DNA of 64,000 nucleotides from assembly GCA_034766995.1 (NCBI GenBank), contig CM068321.1, positions 15,701,526-15,765,525 on the forward strand, read 5' to 3'. This document shows, piece after piece, positions 53,139 through 64,000 of the stretch; the stretch's first letter is position 1; each line of letters opens with the position of its first letter. The translations under genes and the position numbers were made by a program. This DNA comes from Acanthacorydalis orientalis (lineage: Eukaryota > Arthropoda > Insecta > Megaloptera > Corydalidae). The notes below the pieces were generated by a model. It saw nothing but the letters and a program-made list of their open reading frames with translations, was not told the origin of the DNA and searched no databases.

Positions 53139-53781
53139 ATAATGATTAAAAGTTACAAAAGTATCTATTAATATAACATTTTTATAATATAACCAAAATA
53201 AATATTGACTATATGTTCATTATATATTTTTTAAATGTATGTACTTTACAATTATTTAAAAATCAAATATGAAGTAAATAAATTTAAATATTTCAATTTA
53301 TAAATACCAAAATTTTTAATATCCAATATATATTAATAATGTTGTTCTGAAAGCCCGTATGTATTCATTGAGTATGTTTTAAAATTTCTAAAATATATTT
53401 ATTGTTATAATTATAAGTCACTGGTTAGGAGATACTAAACCATTTATTAAAACAACCGAAAAATGTAATTACTTAACAACTTTGAAAAAAGTTTGTATAT
53501 ATTTTAACATGTAATTGTACACACTAATATTTTCAGACTGATTTCTAATTAATGAAAATTTTTGAAAAAAAGTTATGTTAAACTATATACAGCCAATTCG
53601 CTAAAAAAACTTTTAGGAATTTTACTTTCGAGTAAAATAATTAATCTGTAAAAGTGGAAAAAGAAGTCGTTATATTCTCAAATTTTTCACATTTAATTTA
53701 TCCATATAGCAATTCGCCAAAGATTTTAAATTATACTGTTATTTCTTAACTTTTCAATGAAAAACAGTCGTATATCAATAA

Positions 53782-53821
<40 letters not shown>

Positions 53822-54212
53822 GTAACTATATTTATTATTCACAAAAATGATTTAATGTTTAAGAATTCGTCGATTATGATTGTGAAAATCAATCAGCACT
53901 GAATAATAGAAGATAATTAGAGGTATAATTTGTGGGTATTAATTATAATTCTTCTTTCACTATTTTACACTATTATATATTTAGAATTTAAACCGAATAT
54001 CTCAGAATTTTCTTAAGAAAACTATATTCTTTACAAACTTTACAGATATTTTTTTAATGATAAAACTAGATAATATATAATTATTAGACTTCATTAAATA
54101 CAATTGGTAATATTAAAGTAATTGAAATAGAATTTAGAAAAATTTTAAACACAAAAATTACTAATTCTTATAACTAAAAACACAGTTAGGGTCAAGTAGA
54201 CTAATATTCATT

Positions 54213-54345
54213 GCTAGAAAAAATATATTTTTTAAAAAATATAGCTATAATAATATACGAAATCTCTCTGTAATATATATATATATAGAGAGAGAGAGAG
54301 ATTTCGTATATTATTGTATTTTTTAAAAATATATTTTTTGTAGCT
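54213..54345. repeat. Long AT-rich inverted repeat
   Basis: AATAATATACGAAATCTCTC on the left pairs with GAGAGATTTCGTATATTATT on the right around a (TA)n loop. Pairing resumes in the A/T-rich outer arms (AAAAAATATATTTTTT against AAAAATATATTTTTT) with a 5-nt asymmetry. The inner GA/CT run is part of the stem. Confidence 0.75.
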
Positions 54346-54559
54346 ATATATATACGAGTATATACATATATTGTTAAATTACCAGATAATAATTTGTTTG
54401 ACAAGAAAAAAATGACTAAATGAACAGCTATTTGTTGTTTTACTCAAAGGAATTCACATTTAACTTTGATATATAAGAGGAGCAAGAAATATGATACACA
54501 TTCTTCATGCAAATAAATAAATAGAACACGTTATTTTTCCGAAATCAACAACATTCTAT

Positions 54560-55030
54560 CGGTAACATGTGCTACAGACACAGATTCAAATTTAATGGGA
54601 TGAACTCATCCCACGTGCTATTGTTCTCGCGGCACAAAAAGGGAAAAGATGAAAACGAAAATGTTAACGAAAGAAAAATCTCGAAAGACAACAAAATATG
54701 AGAAGTGTGTCGTCGTAAAGTCACGTACTTTGATAAAGCATGGACATACATGTTAATTTAAGTTTTTAGCACGTGCGCAATCTTTTGTTCTAAGTCGACT
54801 GTCAAAATTTCCGTCAAATGTAGTATTTCAAAACCGTCACGTGTCTCCGGATGAAATGATGGCGTCAGAATGTGACGAACCGTCGTTGATTATTTTACGT
54901 AGCCGTACATTCTAGCAGCTCACACAAAGATAGCGAAGGATAGCGAAGCAATTCCAGCAGCTTGTGTGGAGGGTACACGGTATGCATATAATACAGTTTT
55001 CCTGTACGCTTTACTAGAATGTTATATTTT
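54560..55030. promoter_or_regulatory. GC-richer island with E-box palindromes
   Basis: About 470 bp with many CpGs. It contains CACGTG near 54612 and again near 54839 (GTCACGTGTC), GCGTCAG/TGTGACG elements, and a near-repeat GATAGCGAAG. No long ORF is supported. It is probably cis-regulatory or an untranslated exon. Confidence 0.3.
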
Positions 55031-55409
55031 TCCGTATATGCATTTTCGGGATTTTATCTTTGGAATTATATCAGATACGTCAATCTGTTATCTGGTAGTT
55101 GCTTTTCATGTCGTTTTTTGACTTCAAACATGCGCCGCTTCATAAAATTTTGTGCTCTTTTTTTCGTACAAAGATTGTATTTTAAGATACATACGCACTA
55201 TTATTGGCTTTTATCAAGCTTTTTTTATACGAATACTTTTTTAAAAATGTTATAAAAATAATTCAAATATTTTATTAGTAATTGAGAGAAATGTTTTAAA
55301 TAATAACAGCTAATATTCGAATTAAATTCATTAAAGTAATTAAGTAGGATATATTATTCAAGTATAATCTATAATTTATATTTATGTATACATTTACCTT
55401 TTCACTCAC

Positions 55410-55511
55410 CATTGGTGAAGCACTTACGTACATAAATGTTCGGAGAATCGATCTATCGTTACATTGAGCTTCCACGAAGTTTAAATCTTGTATTTTAACA
55501 ATATGCTTACT
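55410..55511 (-). CDS. Exon-like 34-codon segment, unrecognised
   Basis: On the minus strand an acceptor-like TTTGTAATATTTAG precedes SKHIVKIQDLNFVEAQCNDR then SILRTFMYVSASPM. It ends at a good donor, CCAATG|GTGAGT. The length is an exact multiple of three and GC is above background. It is not an Ig segment and I recognise no family. It could be an exon of the minus-strand gene or of another gene, or chance (a 34-codon open stretch is not rare). Confidence 0.2.
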
Positions 55512-55910
55512 CTAAATATTACAAACAATTAAAGGACTTAGTTGACCCAAATACCTGTTGTACACAATTAATATAATATTCTCGATATTAAGAATATTAC
55601 AAATGATTTCTCAGTGATATAATTTTGATTTATACCTTGTTTTCTATTGTATGATATATTCATAACTTCAGTTAATAGAACTTATGTTTTAATTCCCTAA
55701 TAACAATTATATTTTCAAATCTGAACTTTGATTAAGATATGAATGAAGTATTGATTTTTTCCATTTCTGTTTTTGTAAAGATTTGTCACTATTATGCAGA
55801 GGTATGAATAAAAATATTACAAATATGAGTCGAAACTTTAAAACTATTTGTTATAAATTGAATTAATACATATCACGTTGTAACACTTAAACAACTGTAG
55901 ATTATATATG

Positions 55911-55982
<72 letters not shown>

Positions 55983-56778
55983 TAGAGTACAGAAAATAAA
56001 GAAATTTACTATTAATTTCATATCATATTTAATGAAATTAAATAGTTATAACTAATTTCATGATATAATAACCAGTCTGTTATTAGGTGTTAATGGAAAC
56101 TCCCTGAATATAATTTCATATATTCTATTTTTAAACCATTTAATATTTGTTATTACAAAAAGTTCGAGTATATAATTTATTTATTTTTGTATTTTGGCAC
56201 CAAATTTTATATAGTTTTCTTTCATATTTGCTAAATACTTTAATAATTCCCTTAGCATAATCAAATATTAAACTTCATGAAGGTAATAAATGTGCTCAGC
56301 ACCAGTAAAATAAAAATAAAATAAATCAATCAGTAGTGAACTCTAAAACAAAACAAAACAGGACATAAAAAATATTATTCAAAGAAATAAAAAATATTCA
56401 CTTATTAAAAAATGAATCTTATTCTTATTTCCAAGTATGATCTACTATAAATAGTTTTATATAAAATAATATTACGTATATGATTTCAAATAAGTGAACT
56501 ATATCTACATTACAAATATTGTTAATATCATGGAATATGAATTATTTTATGTTAATGTTTTCTATTAACATATATTCTTATGAATAATGAGTTTATATAG
56601 GTTATATATAAAGCTAGATATTTTTATAAGCTAACCTTATTAGTAAAAAAACTACTAATATATCTTAAATTTTCTAAATTTAAAATTCTTCTATTAAAGT
56701 ATAAACATGGAATTAAGAATATAGTTTTTAAACCTGACTTAATGAATGCTTACTTTATGCTAGAAAAGAGATAAAATT

Positions 56779-56811
<33 letters not shown>

Positions 56812-56970
56812 GAAAAGGAGATGTATGTATAAATTTATATTAGACGAGTTTCTAGTTATTTTGTCATCTATATATGAATATTGTTCAGATCTTAATTAAA
56901 TAAGTGAGAATCTCCAATAGAAAGTAAATTATATGTAATTAATACGTACGTACACATTAAACAAGTATAC

Positions 56971-57020
<50 letters not shown>

Positions 57021-58750
57021 AGTGTGTGTATGTAATTTTATGAACACAAATGAACAAGTATATAAATCTAATTTCAAATGATTAAAGCATTAAATTTGAT
57101 ATCAGAAACTAGTTTTATATCCTCAACTTGATTGTTTGAAAGTTATCGAAATATATACTTATTCGAAAAATTACAGAATAATTGTTTTTCACAAACTTAT
57201 ATTTATATCTTGTCTAATGATTTTTAGTTATATCGTTAATTTTAGTCATTATTATATTTTGAACATCTATTCAATTTGACATTAATTTTTAAAATTTATC
57301 TATAATTTCTTGGTCATACTTTTTTCTTTTCCGAAGTTTTAATGACGTATAAATGTTTAAAATTATGATATTTTATCTATTTTGGTCTTTTTCATCTATT
57401 ATCTTAGTAATTTAATTACCTTTAATCTTATTGAATTTTTTAGTCGCAAAATTAGCAGCTCTTAATTTCTAAATACGTATATAAAAGTATTTATTCATAT
57501 AAAATTGAAATTTTTCAATATGTTAACAAATATGTGAACAAGTTTTAAAATAATTATCTAGTAGTTAATAAAAATGAAAAATAATAAAATAAAATAATAT
57601 CTATATATACCATAATTATTTTATTACATTTTATTTCATTTAATTTTTATCATTCTTACTCAAATATTTAATAAGTAATTTGATATGAATGTAATTTATA
57701 AGAATATCTAGATAAATCAATTTAATAACGAGTAAATTATAAATTTATAAATAATTTCATGTGTAAATAGCATAAATATAGTTGAGTACATCTTCTTAAT
57801 ACATACATATTAGAGAAAATGTGTTTTACCATAAGTAAAAAATGAATTTAGTAAAAAATAACAATCTAATAAGAAGATGAACGGAATGAAGGGAAATTGA
57901 CTATTTTTTATGATTTAAATCAATTTTTTATTTGTAAAATAAATTATTCTGTATTACACTTTTGTTTCATGATTAGCAACTGACATTTTTAACATTCCAA
58001 TATATGGCATAAATATTATTAATAATTCCATTTCGAAAGAAACATAATTTCATTAGGAAAGTTTTAACATAATTAACACAACTAAGATTCAAGTACATTT
58101 TCCTTAACATAAAAAAATATAGACTTTAATACATTTTTTACTCTTACCAAATCATAGTTTTCTTTATATTATAAAATGTTTAACAATTACTTATTGATAT
58201 TTTCTAATTGCTATTTATGTATATTACGGCCACGATGCTTATCACTCTTAGAATAATAATATTAGCACTTTTATGATAAAGATGTTACCATCAAAATATC
58301 CAAAGATGTTTTTAAGTTATTTATGAGAAAAATGAAATATTAATTTGTAAAAGTGAATTTTTAAAAGTCACAGTTAATTAAGTGAAGACTACATTATATT
58401 ACAATCTTGATATCGCATCTTGTTACGCTGATGCATTTTTATGACAGTTAAGAAAAATGTAATAACAAGATTGATAGTGATGGATATGAAGGATGAAATG
58501 TAACAAGATATAATTACCAATAAATTAAATTATAAGCATATTTTTAGATACCTCCTGTATTGAATTTTTATTAGAAAGGAAACTAAAAAAATATAATGAC
58601 AATGTTTATTACACTGGGAATTTTAAATTATTTAAATAATAATTAAAGTCTAAATTACAATACTAATAATAGCCGAACAGGTATTAAAAATAATTAAAGA
58701 TTCAAGCTATGCACAGCAGATTAATCTGTAATGATTTTATTATAATTCAC
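55512..58750. other. AT-rich stretch without a gene
   Basis: (TA)n tracts occur at 55911-55977, 56780-56803 and 56977-57027. A weak A/T-rich foldback lies near 57565-57650. A hairpin-like segment at 58405-58480 pairs CATCTTGTTA with TAACAAGAT and GCATTTTT with AAAAATG across a 5-nt bulge. Nothing coding is supported. Confidence 0.45.
55911..55977. repeat. (TA)n microsatellite
   Basis: About 65 bp, nearly uninterrupted. Confidence 0.98.
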
Positions 58751-58779
58751 GTAATATTGTTTATTAGTTCTAATAAAAT

Positions 58780-59260
58780 AATGACTATCCCGTTCGATGC
58801 CGTCATTACGAACATAAAGCTCGTCATTCTCCTCATTTATTTACAACAGTAGTAAAACCAGGATAGCGTAGTGTCTACCATAAATTCTAATAAAAAAAGC
58901 AAACGACCTAGTAAAGGATAAAGGTGCAATATAACTCTGTACGTAGATAATAACGGTGCTATTTGTGTAAAGAGTAAGGGAAATACGTCACATTATCTGG
59001 AGATGCGCACACACGCTCCTATCTCTTTCTCACGAATATCATACTCATTTGCATATCTTATTAATGGCCTCGCACACACACACGAATTTCCAATCTATTT
59101 GCAAGGCATAGGAGTCTAGTTGAGAAATGTTGGATATTTTTTATTTGCCAGTTTTCAGTACGTTGTAATAAAAGAAGGTGTGTCATAATACATACAACAA
59201 CTACATAGGTATATAATATGGGGTTCTGGCGACGACGTATTTAATCAACATCATTGTTTT
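58780..59260. promoter_or_regulatory. GC-richer island with octamer and homeodomain-type sites
   Basis: A perfect octamer ATTTGCAT at 59047-59054 is followed by ATCTTATTAATGG (TAAT core). (CA)n stretches and several CpGs are present. No open frame is supported. It resembles a neural enhancer in word content, but this is inference. Confidence 0.3.
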
Positions 59261-60179
59261 CTTTTACGTCGTATTATATAATATGTTATGTTTACTTCAT
59301 TATGCTTGTTCCTTTATAACCATTTTGTTCAAATGCGTAGATGATAAAGTATTTTCTTTGTATGTACGTTATATATATATAATTAACAAATAAACTTTAT
59401 TCGAGTATAGTTAGTGTTCATTTGAACTTATCCTTATTATTAGTATTACATTTTGACATCGCTGAGAATTTACAAGAATACGTTTCTAAAAAATTATTTA
59501 AAATTATGGTTTAGTAATTGTGAAAAAGTTTTTTCATCTATTTGTATGTTAACTGAATTGTATTTATTAAATCGAGAAAAGCGTTCCATTTGTTTGAATT
59601 GTTCAAAAATATATAAAAGTTGAAGAACAAGTTATGTTTACTGTTGACGAATGATTTATTTTTAATTTCAGGGATCACACTTCGAAATATAGTGATTTTT
59701 TCAAAGTTGGAAAAGTTTCCTAAACCGAAAAGTTATGTTGAATTTTTTATTGTTTTATATAGCTTTTTTATTAAGTAATTTTGTTATTCATTCGAAGTAA
59801 GCTTCTGAATATTTCAATTTTCAATTATAAAAATACAGGTTTAATTTAAAATTTTTATTCTATATATGATATATATATATATATATTTATTTGATTTATT
59901 CAATATCTATAGTGTATATATGCCGTATTTGTATGTAAAAACGAGAGGTATTAAAGTAACATAAATGACTCGAATGTATATTTTCTCAAAGGGACACATT
60001 TTGATATAAATTAAAATAAAATCCAATTGAAATGATATTAAATGGTAATAAATTGAAAAGAGATTAAATTTGTCGAACATTTTGACACTAAACCATAGAT
60101 TTATTTAAAAATGTTTATATAAAAATAAATATGTGAAGTCTGACATTACAATAAAACCGACTAGTATAAGGTGTGACAG

Positions 60180-60480
60180 AAATTTGGATAATGAAAAGTA
60201 CGTGACTTGTTTTTAATCCAATTTGATGTGGTCAACGTGTAAACGCGTCGTTTGTTTTGCGCTCGAGCCAAACCCGAATAGTCGAGTATCACTGGTTCAG
60301 TCTTTCGCGTAATGAAACAACCTTTTTACATTTTACTTTGTTAATTGGATTAAATCGGGTTAATTGAAGAGTTTTGTAGAGGTTTTACGTAAACCTTCGT
60401 ATAAACTAATTTGCTAGACGTTTGCTAAAGACAGCCCTTTGACCCGTATATGTCGGAATGTCAATTGTTATGCGAACAGA
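60180..60480. promoter_or_regulatory. GC-richer island with clustered homeodomain-type sites
   Basis: TTAATTGGATTAAATCGGG followed by TTAATTG at 60341-60367 combines TAATT cores with a GGATTA (K50-homeodomain) site. CCTTTGACC at 60436-60444 matches a nuclear-receptor type half-site. There are many CpGs and no long ORF. Confidence 0.3.
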
Positions 60481-60621
60481 GATTATAATTTTTAATTGTT
60501 TATTTACTTTTTGATGAAATTTAACAGGGAGCTCAAAAAACTTTTCTGTTCGTTATATTTCCTTCATTATTTTTTACCTTCTCTAAATATACAATCAAAT
60601 TTAAAATATGCACTGTGTGTG

Positions 60622-60666
<45 letters not shown>

Positions 60667-60908
60667 TTATATATTTAAGAATATATAAAAAAAATTCTAG
60701 TTTTAATAGGATATTTAATGTAACCAAAGATAGTAGTTGGAAATGTTGATAAAATTAAATGGAATATCAAAACATATATATTAGTATAATTTGAAAAGTA
60801 ATTATTTTAAATGTGTGAAGAGAATCAGTAAGAAAACAGCATTAGTTAGGTAATTGACATTAATTTGTGACAAGAATATTTTAATTTAAATATTTTTTTA
60901 TTTTGTGC

Positions 60909-60934
60909 TATATATATATATATATATATATACA

Positions 60935-60984
<50 letters not shown>

Positions 60985-61044
60985 TGTATATATATAGATG
61001 TATATATATAGATGTATGTATATATGTGTGTGTATATATATATA
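60909..61044. repeat. (TA)n plus TATATATAGATG minisatellite
   Basis: A TA run with a GATG insert is followed by three GATG-ended units of 14-16 bp and a TG tail. Confidence 0.95.
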
Positions 61045-61209
61045 AAAATAATTAATACAGGGGACCGAATTTTAGTTTACTTTTTAAAAAAATACATATT
61101 TTAATAAATAACTATATCTATCTTTTTCAGTAACCACTTTTCTTATCTTTTACAAACATAAATTTTTATTTTTCATATTTTTTAAAATTCTTTAAGCTAT
61201 TTACGATTA

Positions 61210-61336
61210 TAGGATGATTCAAATTAGGGTTCCATGTGAAAGTATTATAAGAATCAACTTAAAAATAACATGATTTTTTTGTTTTTGCGTTTTTTTTTAA
61301 TTCTTCTATGCGGAAGCTTAAATTGAATCACCCCTA
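61210..61336. mobile_element. MITE-like element (127 bp)
   Basis: The left end TAGGATGATTCAAATTAGGG and the reverse complement of the right end (TAGGGGTGATTCAATTTAAG) form imperfect terminal inverted repeats continuing to TTCC. TA dinucleotides at 61208-61209 and 61337-61338 look like a TA target-site duplication. There is no coding capacity. A Tc1/mariner-type non-autonomous element is the most likely class. Confidence 0.65.
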
Positions 61337-61399
61337 TATGAATATATTCTTTCTTATTTTATTTCACATCAATATTTTGAACCATTAAAGCGTGTTGAT

Positions 61400-64000
61400 C
61401 TTCTGCAACAAGCTTTTTAGTCGCCCTTTTTATATGAATAAATAAAAGTGTACACTAGTTGAATTCATCGCAGCATTTTTTTTATTAAAACTATTAGTAT
61501 TTATATCACCAGAGATAAAATAATTATATATATATATATATATACGTATGTATATATATATTATGAATATAAATTTACAACAATATAAACAAAATATTTT
61601 ACACAAATTTGTTAAATAATTATTCTGAACGTAAAATTTCAGGAATAAGTGTTTCCCTAATAATAAATGTGACAATGGACAGTATGTGTATAAATTTTGC
61701 AAATTTATTTACATTATTGTATCATTTTGAAATTTATTTCATACCACTTTATACTTGTATTACCACACAAATCCCATACAATTTATGGTATCAGTGAACG
61801 TTATATTATTAGCGACTTTTACAATGAGCCAATTATGCAAAATAGTACGTTATATGCTGTTGTATATATTAAGTGGACGTACCACAAATGATTATATGAA
61901 TATTTGGAATTAACGTGTTTTAGTGAAGAGTAAAAATCACATTTTAAACAACATATCCATTACACAAATTGATTTGTGAATGTAATTAATTGAGTACATT
62001 TCATATTTAATTTACATATATTTGTTTCATTATTTTCTTTGTGACTATTATTTATTATATTAGCTTTTTTTACGTTTACTCATAATACTAAGTTTTTTTT
62101 TAAATTTATATACTTTCAAAGTAAGAAAGTGTTTACTAGTTGTTTTCTAACATATTATAATATTTTATTAATACACTGTAAAATACAATCACAATTCCAT
62201 TTATAAAAATGCTATTGTTGTAATATTTTATTTTATTGTCTGCGCAAAGTTTGGGATTAATGGGTTAAGAGATTTATGTTTCACTTTATTATCCATTTAA
62301 GTAAAAGGAATTATAAAGTTTTAAATTTTAATAATTTATCTGAAGTATTTGTTTGTGAAATTATCTTATATTACTTGTTTTAAACATTAACTATTAATAT
62401 ATTTCCTAGATATATAGATAAATTTGTGTTTGAAAATGTGCTTTACTTTTATTTTGCTCTTTTCAACATGCTGGTTATATTTTATTTTTCAAATATTTTA
62501 AGTCTGCATTAAAAAGTAACAATATGATTTTAATATATTAGTTATTTAGAAATTAAATTTAAAAACGTAAAAATGGTTCTAACTGTGCAGTTTTATAGTA
62601 TTAAAAGCATTTAAAATACCACATTTGCTCAGATTTTCAAATAAAAGAGACCATTTCTTTCAGTAATATAGCATAAAGGACAGATCTGATTTCAATTGCT
62701 TTGTTTGAAATTTGTCTTTATTAAATTTAGAAAGAACTTGTAAAGAACTATCATAACTTTTTATAACACAAGTCATAAAAAACAGATATATTGCGTTAGT
62801 AAAATTTTCTCTAATTCAGAACTATAATAGTACCAGACACTAAATATTATTTATGGACATATTTTCATATCCAATAGTATGGTCTTTATTTTTATTATAG
62901 GTTTTTAATAGAATTTATTTTAAAGAACTTAATTTGTTTTTTTTTCAAGTTTTAACTACAGTGTGTTTTATGAAATGAATTAGTTTTGGATTTTTTTATA
63001 AAAGGAAATAAAAATTCTATTTTCTAAAGCGTATGTTAATAAAATATAAAAATACATTGTTCTTAATAATTTTATTCCACATATTCTTAGGAAAATTAAT
63101 AATTTATTAAATTTTAATGCAATAAAATGCTTTTCATTGATTTAATTACATCCTTTTATTTTATCAATTAATAACTAATTGTGAAGTTCTTCTGATGTAC
63201 TTCTTTTAAAAACTAGAACAAATAAACATATATAGTATTTTAAAATGAATTACTTTTTGACCATATAAGGAGATTAGTCTGTACCTTAGTGCTCTGAAGA
63301 TCATAGTATCACGATCAAAATGCACATAATAAATAATAAAATGTGACCAGTAATCATTTTTATTAAAAAAAGTTGGTGGTTTGTATGGTGAAGAAATTAT
63401 TTACTTGTAAAAGTGCATTAATCAATAGTATTAGAACTTTGTTGTACAGTATTATATACAATCTATAATTACAATGATAATAACTTCTTACTTATTTTAA
63501 AATTAGAAGACACCATATTATATTTTAAAAGATTGAATACTTAAAATCGATAAGTATTGATATATTAAGAAGGTAATATGATTTATTAGAAATGTTAATT
63601 CCCATAATTTTTACTAACTGTTTTTCTGAAACTTAATTTATTATATCTTAAAATTCGAGAGCATGCGTGCAGAATTGTCTTTTGCAAAAACCATATATTA
63701 TTTGTTATTCTAGAATTTACTTTTTTAAAAAAATAATCTTTATAACTTATGAGAGAAACAATTCGTTTTCTAGATTTTCTTAACGCAAACAGCTTTACAA
63801 AACATCACTTAACTTTTCTTTATTTAACAAAAACATGATATGAAGAATCATATTTTATATATATATATATATATATATAATTGTATTTTTCATACTTCTT
63901 AAATGTATTATTATATTATATAATAGTTTTTAGTTATAAATTACCTCTGCTGTAAAAGTGTACAACTATGAGTAAAATAATTCAAAATTTAGACATATAT
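61400..64000. other. AT-rich right end, no gene seen
   Basis: (TA)n tracts lie near 61525 and 63858. ORFs of 60-90 codons near 61430-61891 are unremarkable. No Ig exon of the minus-strand dpr gene is recognisable. Confidence 0.45.

Larger units (their letters stand above)
48761..54550. other. AT-rich stretch without a gene
   Basis: It holds the repeat copy at 49215, a perfect 16-bp palindrome GTCTCTTATAAGAGAC at 51952-51967, a GC-richer patch at 52440-52680 with no convincing frame, (TA)n tracts near 53036 and 53784, and a hairpin at 54213-54345. Confidence 0.45.

Overview
This is a very AT-rich animal window (by eye roughly three quarters or more A+T), with uninterrupted or compound (TA)n tracts about once per kilobase and short GC-richer islands between them. 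Two separate loci encode pieces of Dpr (defective proboscis extension response) proteins. These are arthropod neuronal two-immunoglobulin cell-surface proteins, so the source is an insect. The extreme AT content, huge (TA)n tracts and a mariner relic fit an AT-rich hymenopteran (a bee or parasitoid wasp), but the species cannot be fixed from the sequence.

Left part (1-20.6 kb). A plus-strand dpr-family gene is readable from an Ig1 exon ending at 9938, through exons at 14888-14989, 16559-16667 and 18681-18965, to a terminal exon at 19889-20088. All four junctions between these exons keep the reading frame with GT/AG splice sites. Together they encode two Ig domains and a short hydrophobic C-terminus. 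The signal-peptide exon is not certain; one candidate lies at 981-1048. The intron before exon 3 carries a broken 1.08-kb mariner ending 65 bp before the exon. A strong pre-miRNA-like hairpin lies at 7942-8047.

Middle part (20.6-39.4 kb). No recognisable gene. It holds (TA)n tracts, a near-perfect foldback (22824-22927), a long imperfect inverted repeat (about 29415-29640), a GC-richer island (28690-28990), a weak unrecognised two-exon minus-strand reading (29958-30255) and a 69-bp direct duplication (31113/31296).

Right part (39.4-64 kb). The last coding exon of a second dpr-family gene lies on the minus strand (39693-39796), so the two dpr genes are tail to tail about 19 kb apart. Its Ig exons were not found and probably lie beyond the right edge, which would make most of 39.8-64 kb intron of this gene. 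This part contains several GC-richer, probably regulatory islands (47.7-48.8, 54.6-55.0, 58.8-59.3 and 60.2-60.5 kb), a diverged inverted repeat pair (44.2 and 49.2 kb), a 127-bp MITE-like element (61210-61336) and many microsatellites. Most ORFs of 60-110 codons elsewhere are chance or (TA)n-encoded (Tyr-Ile)n readings.
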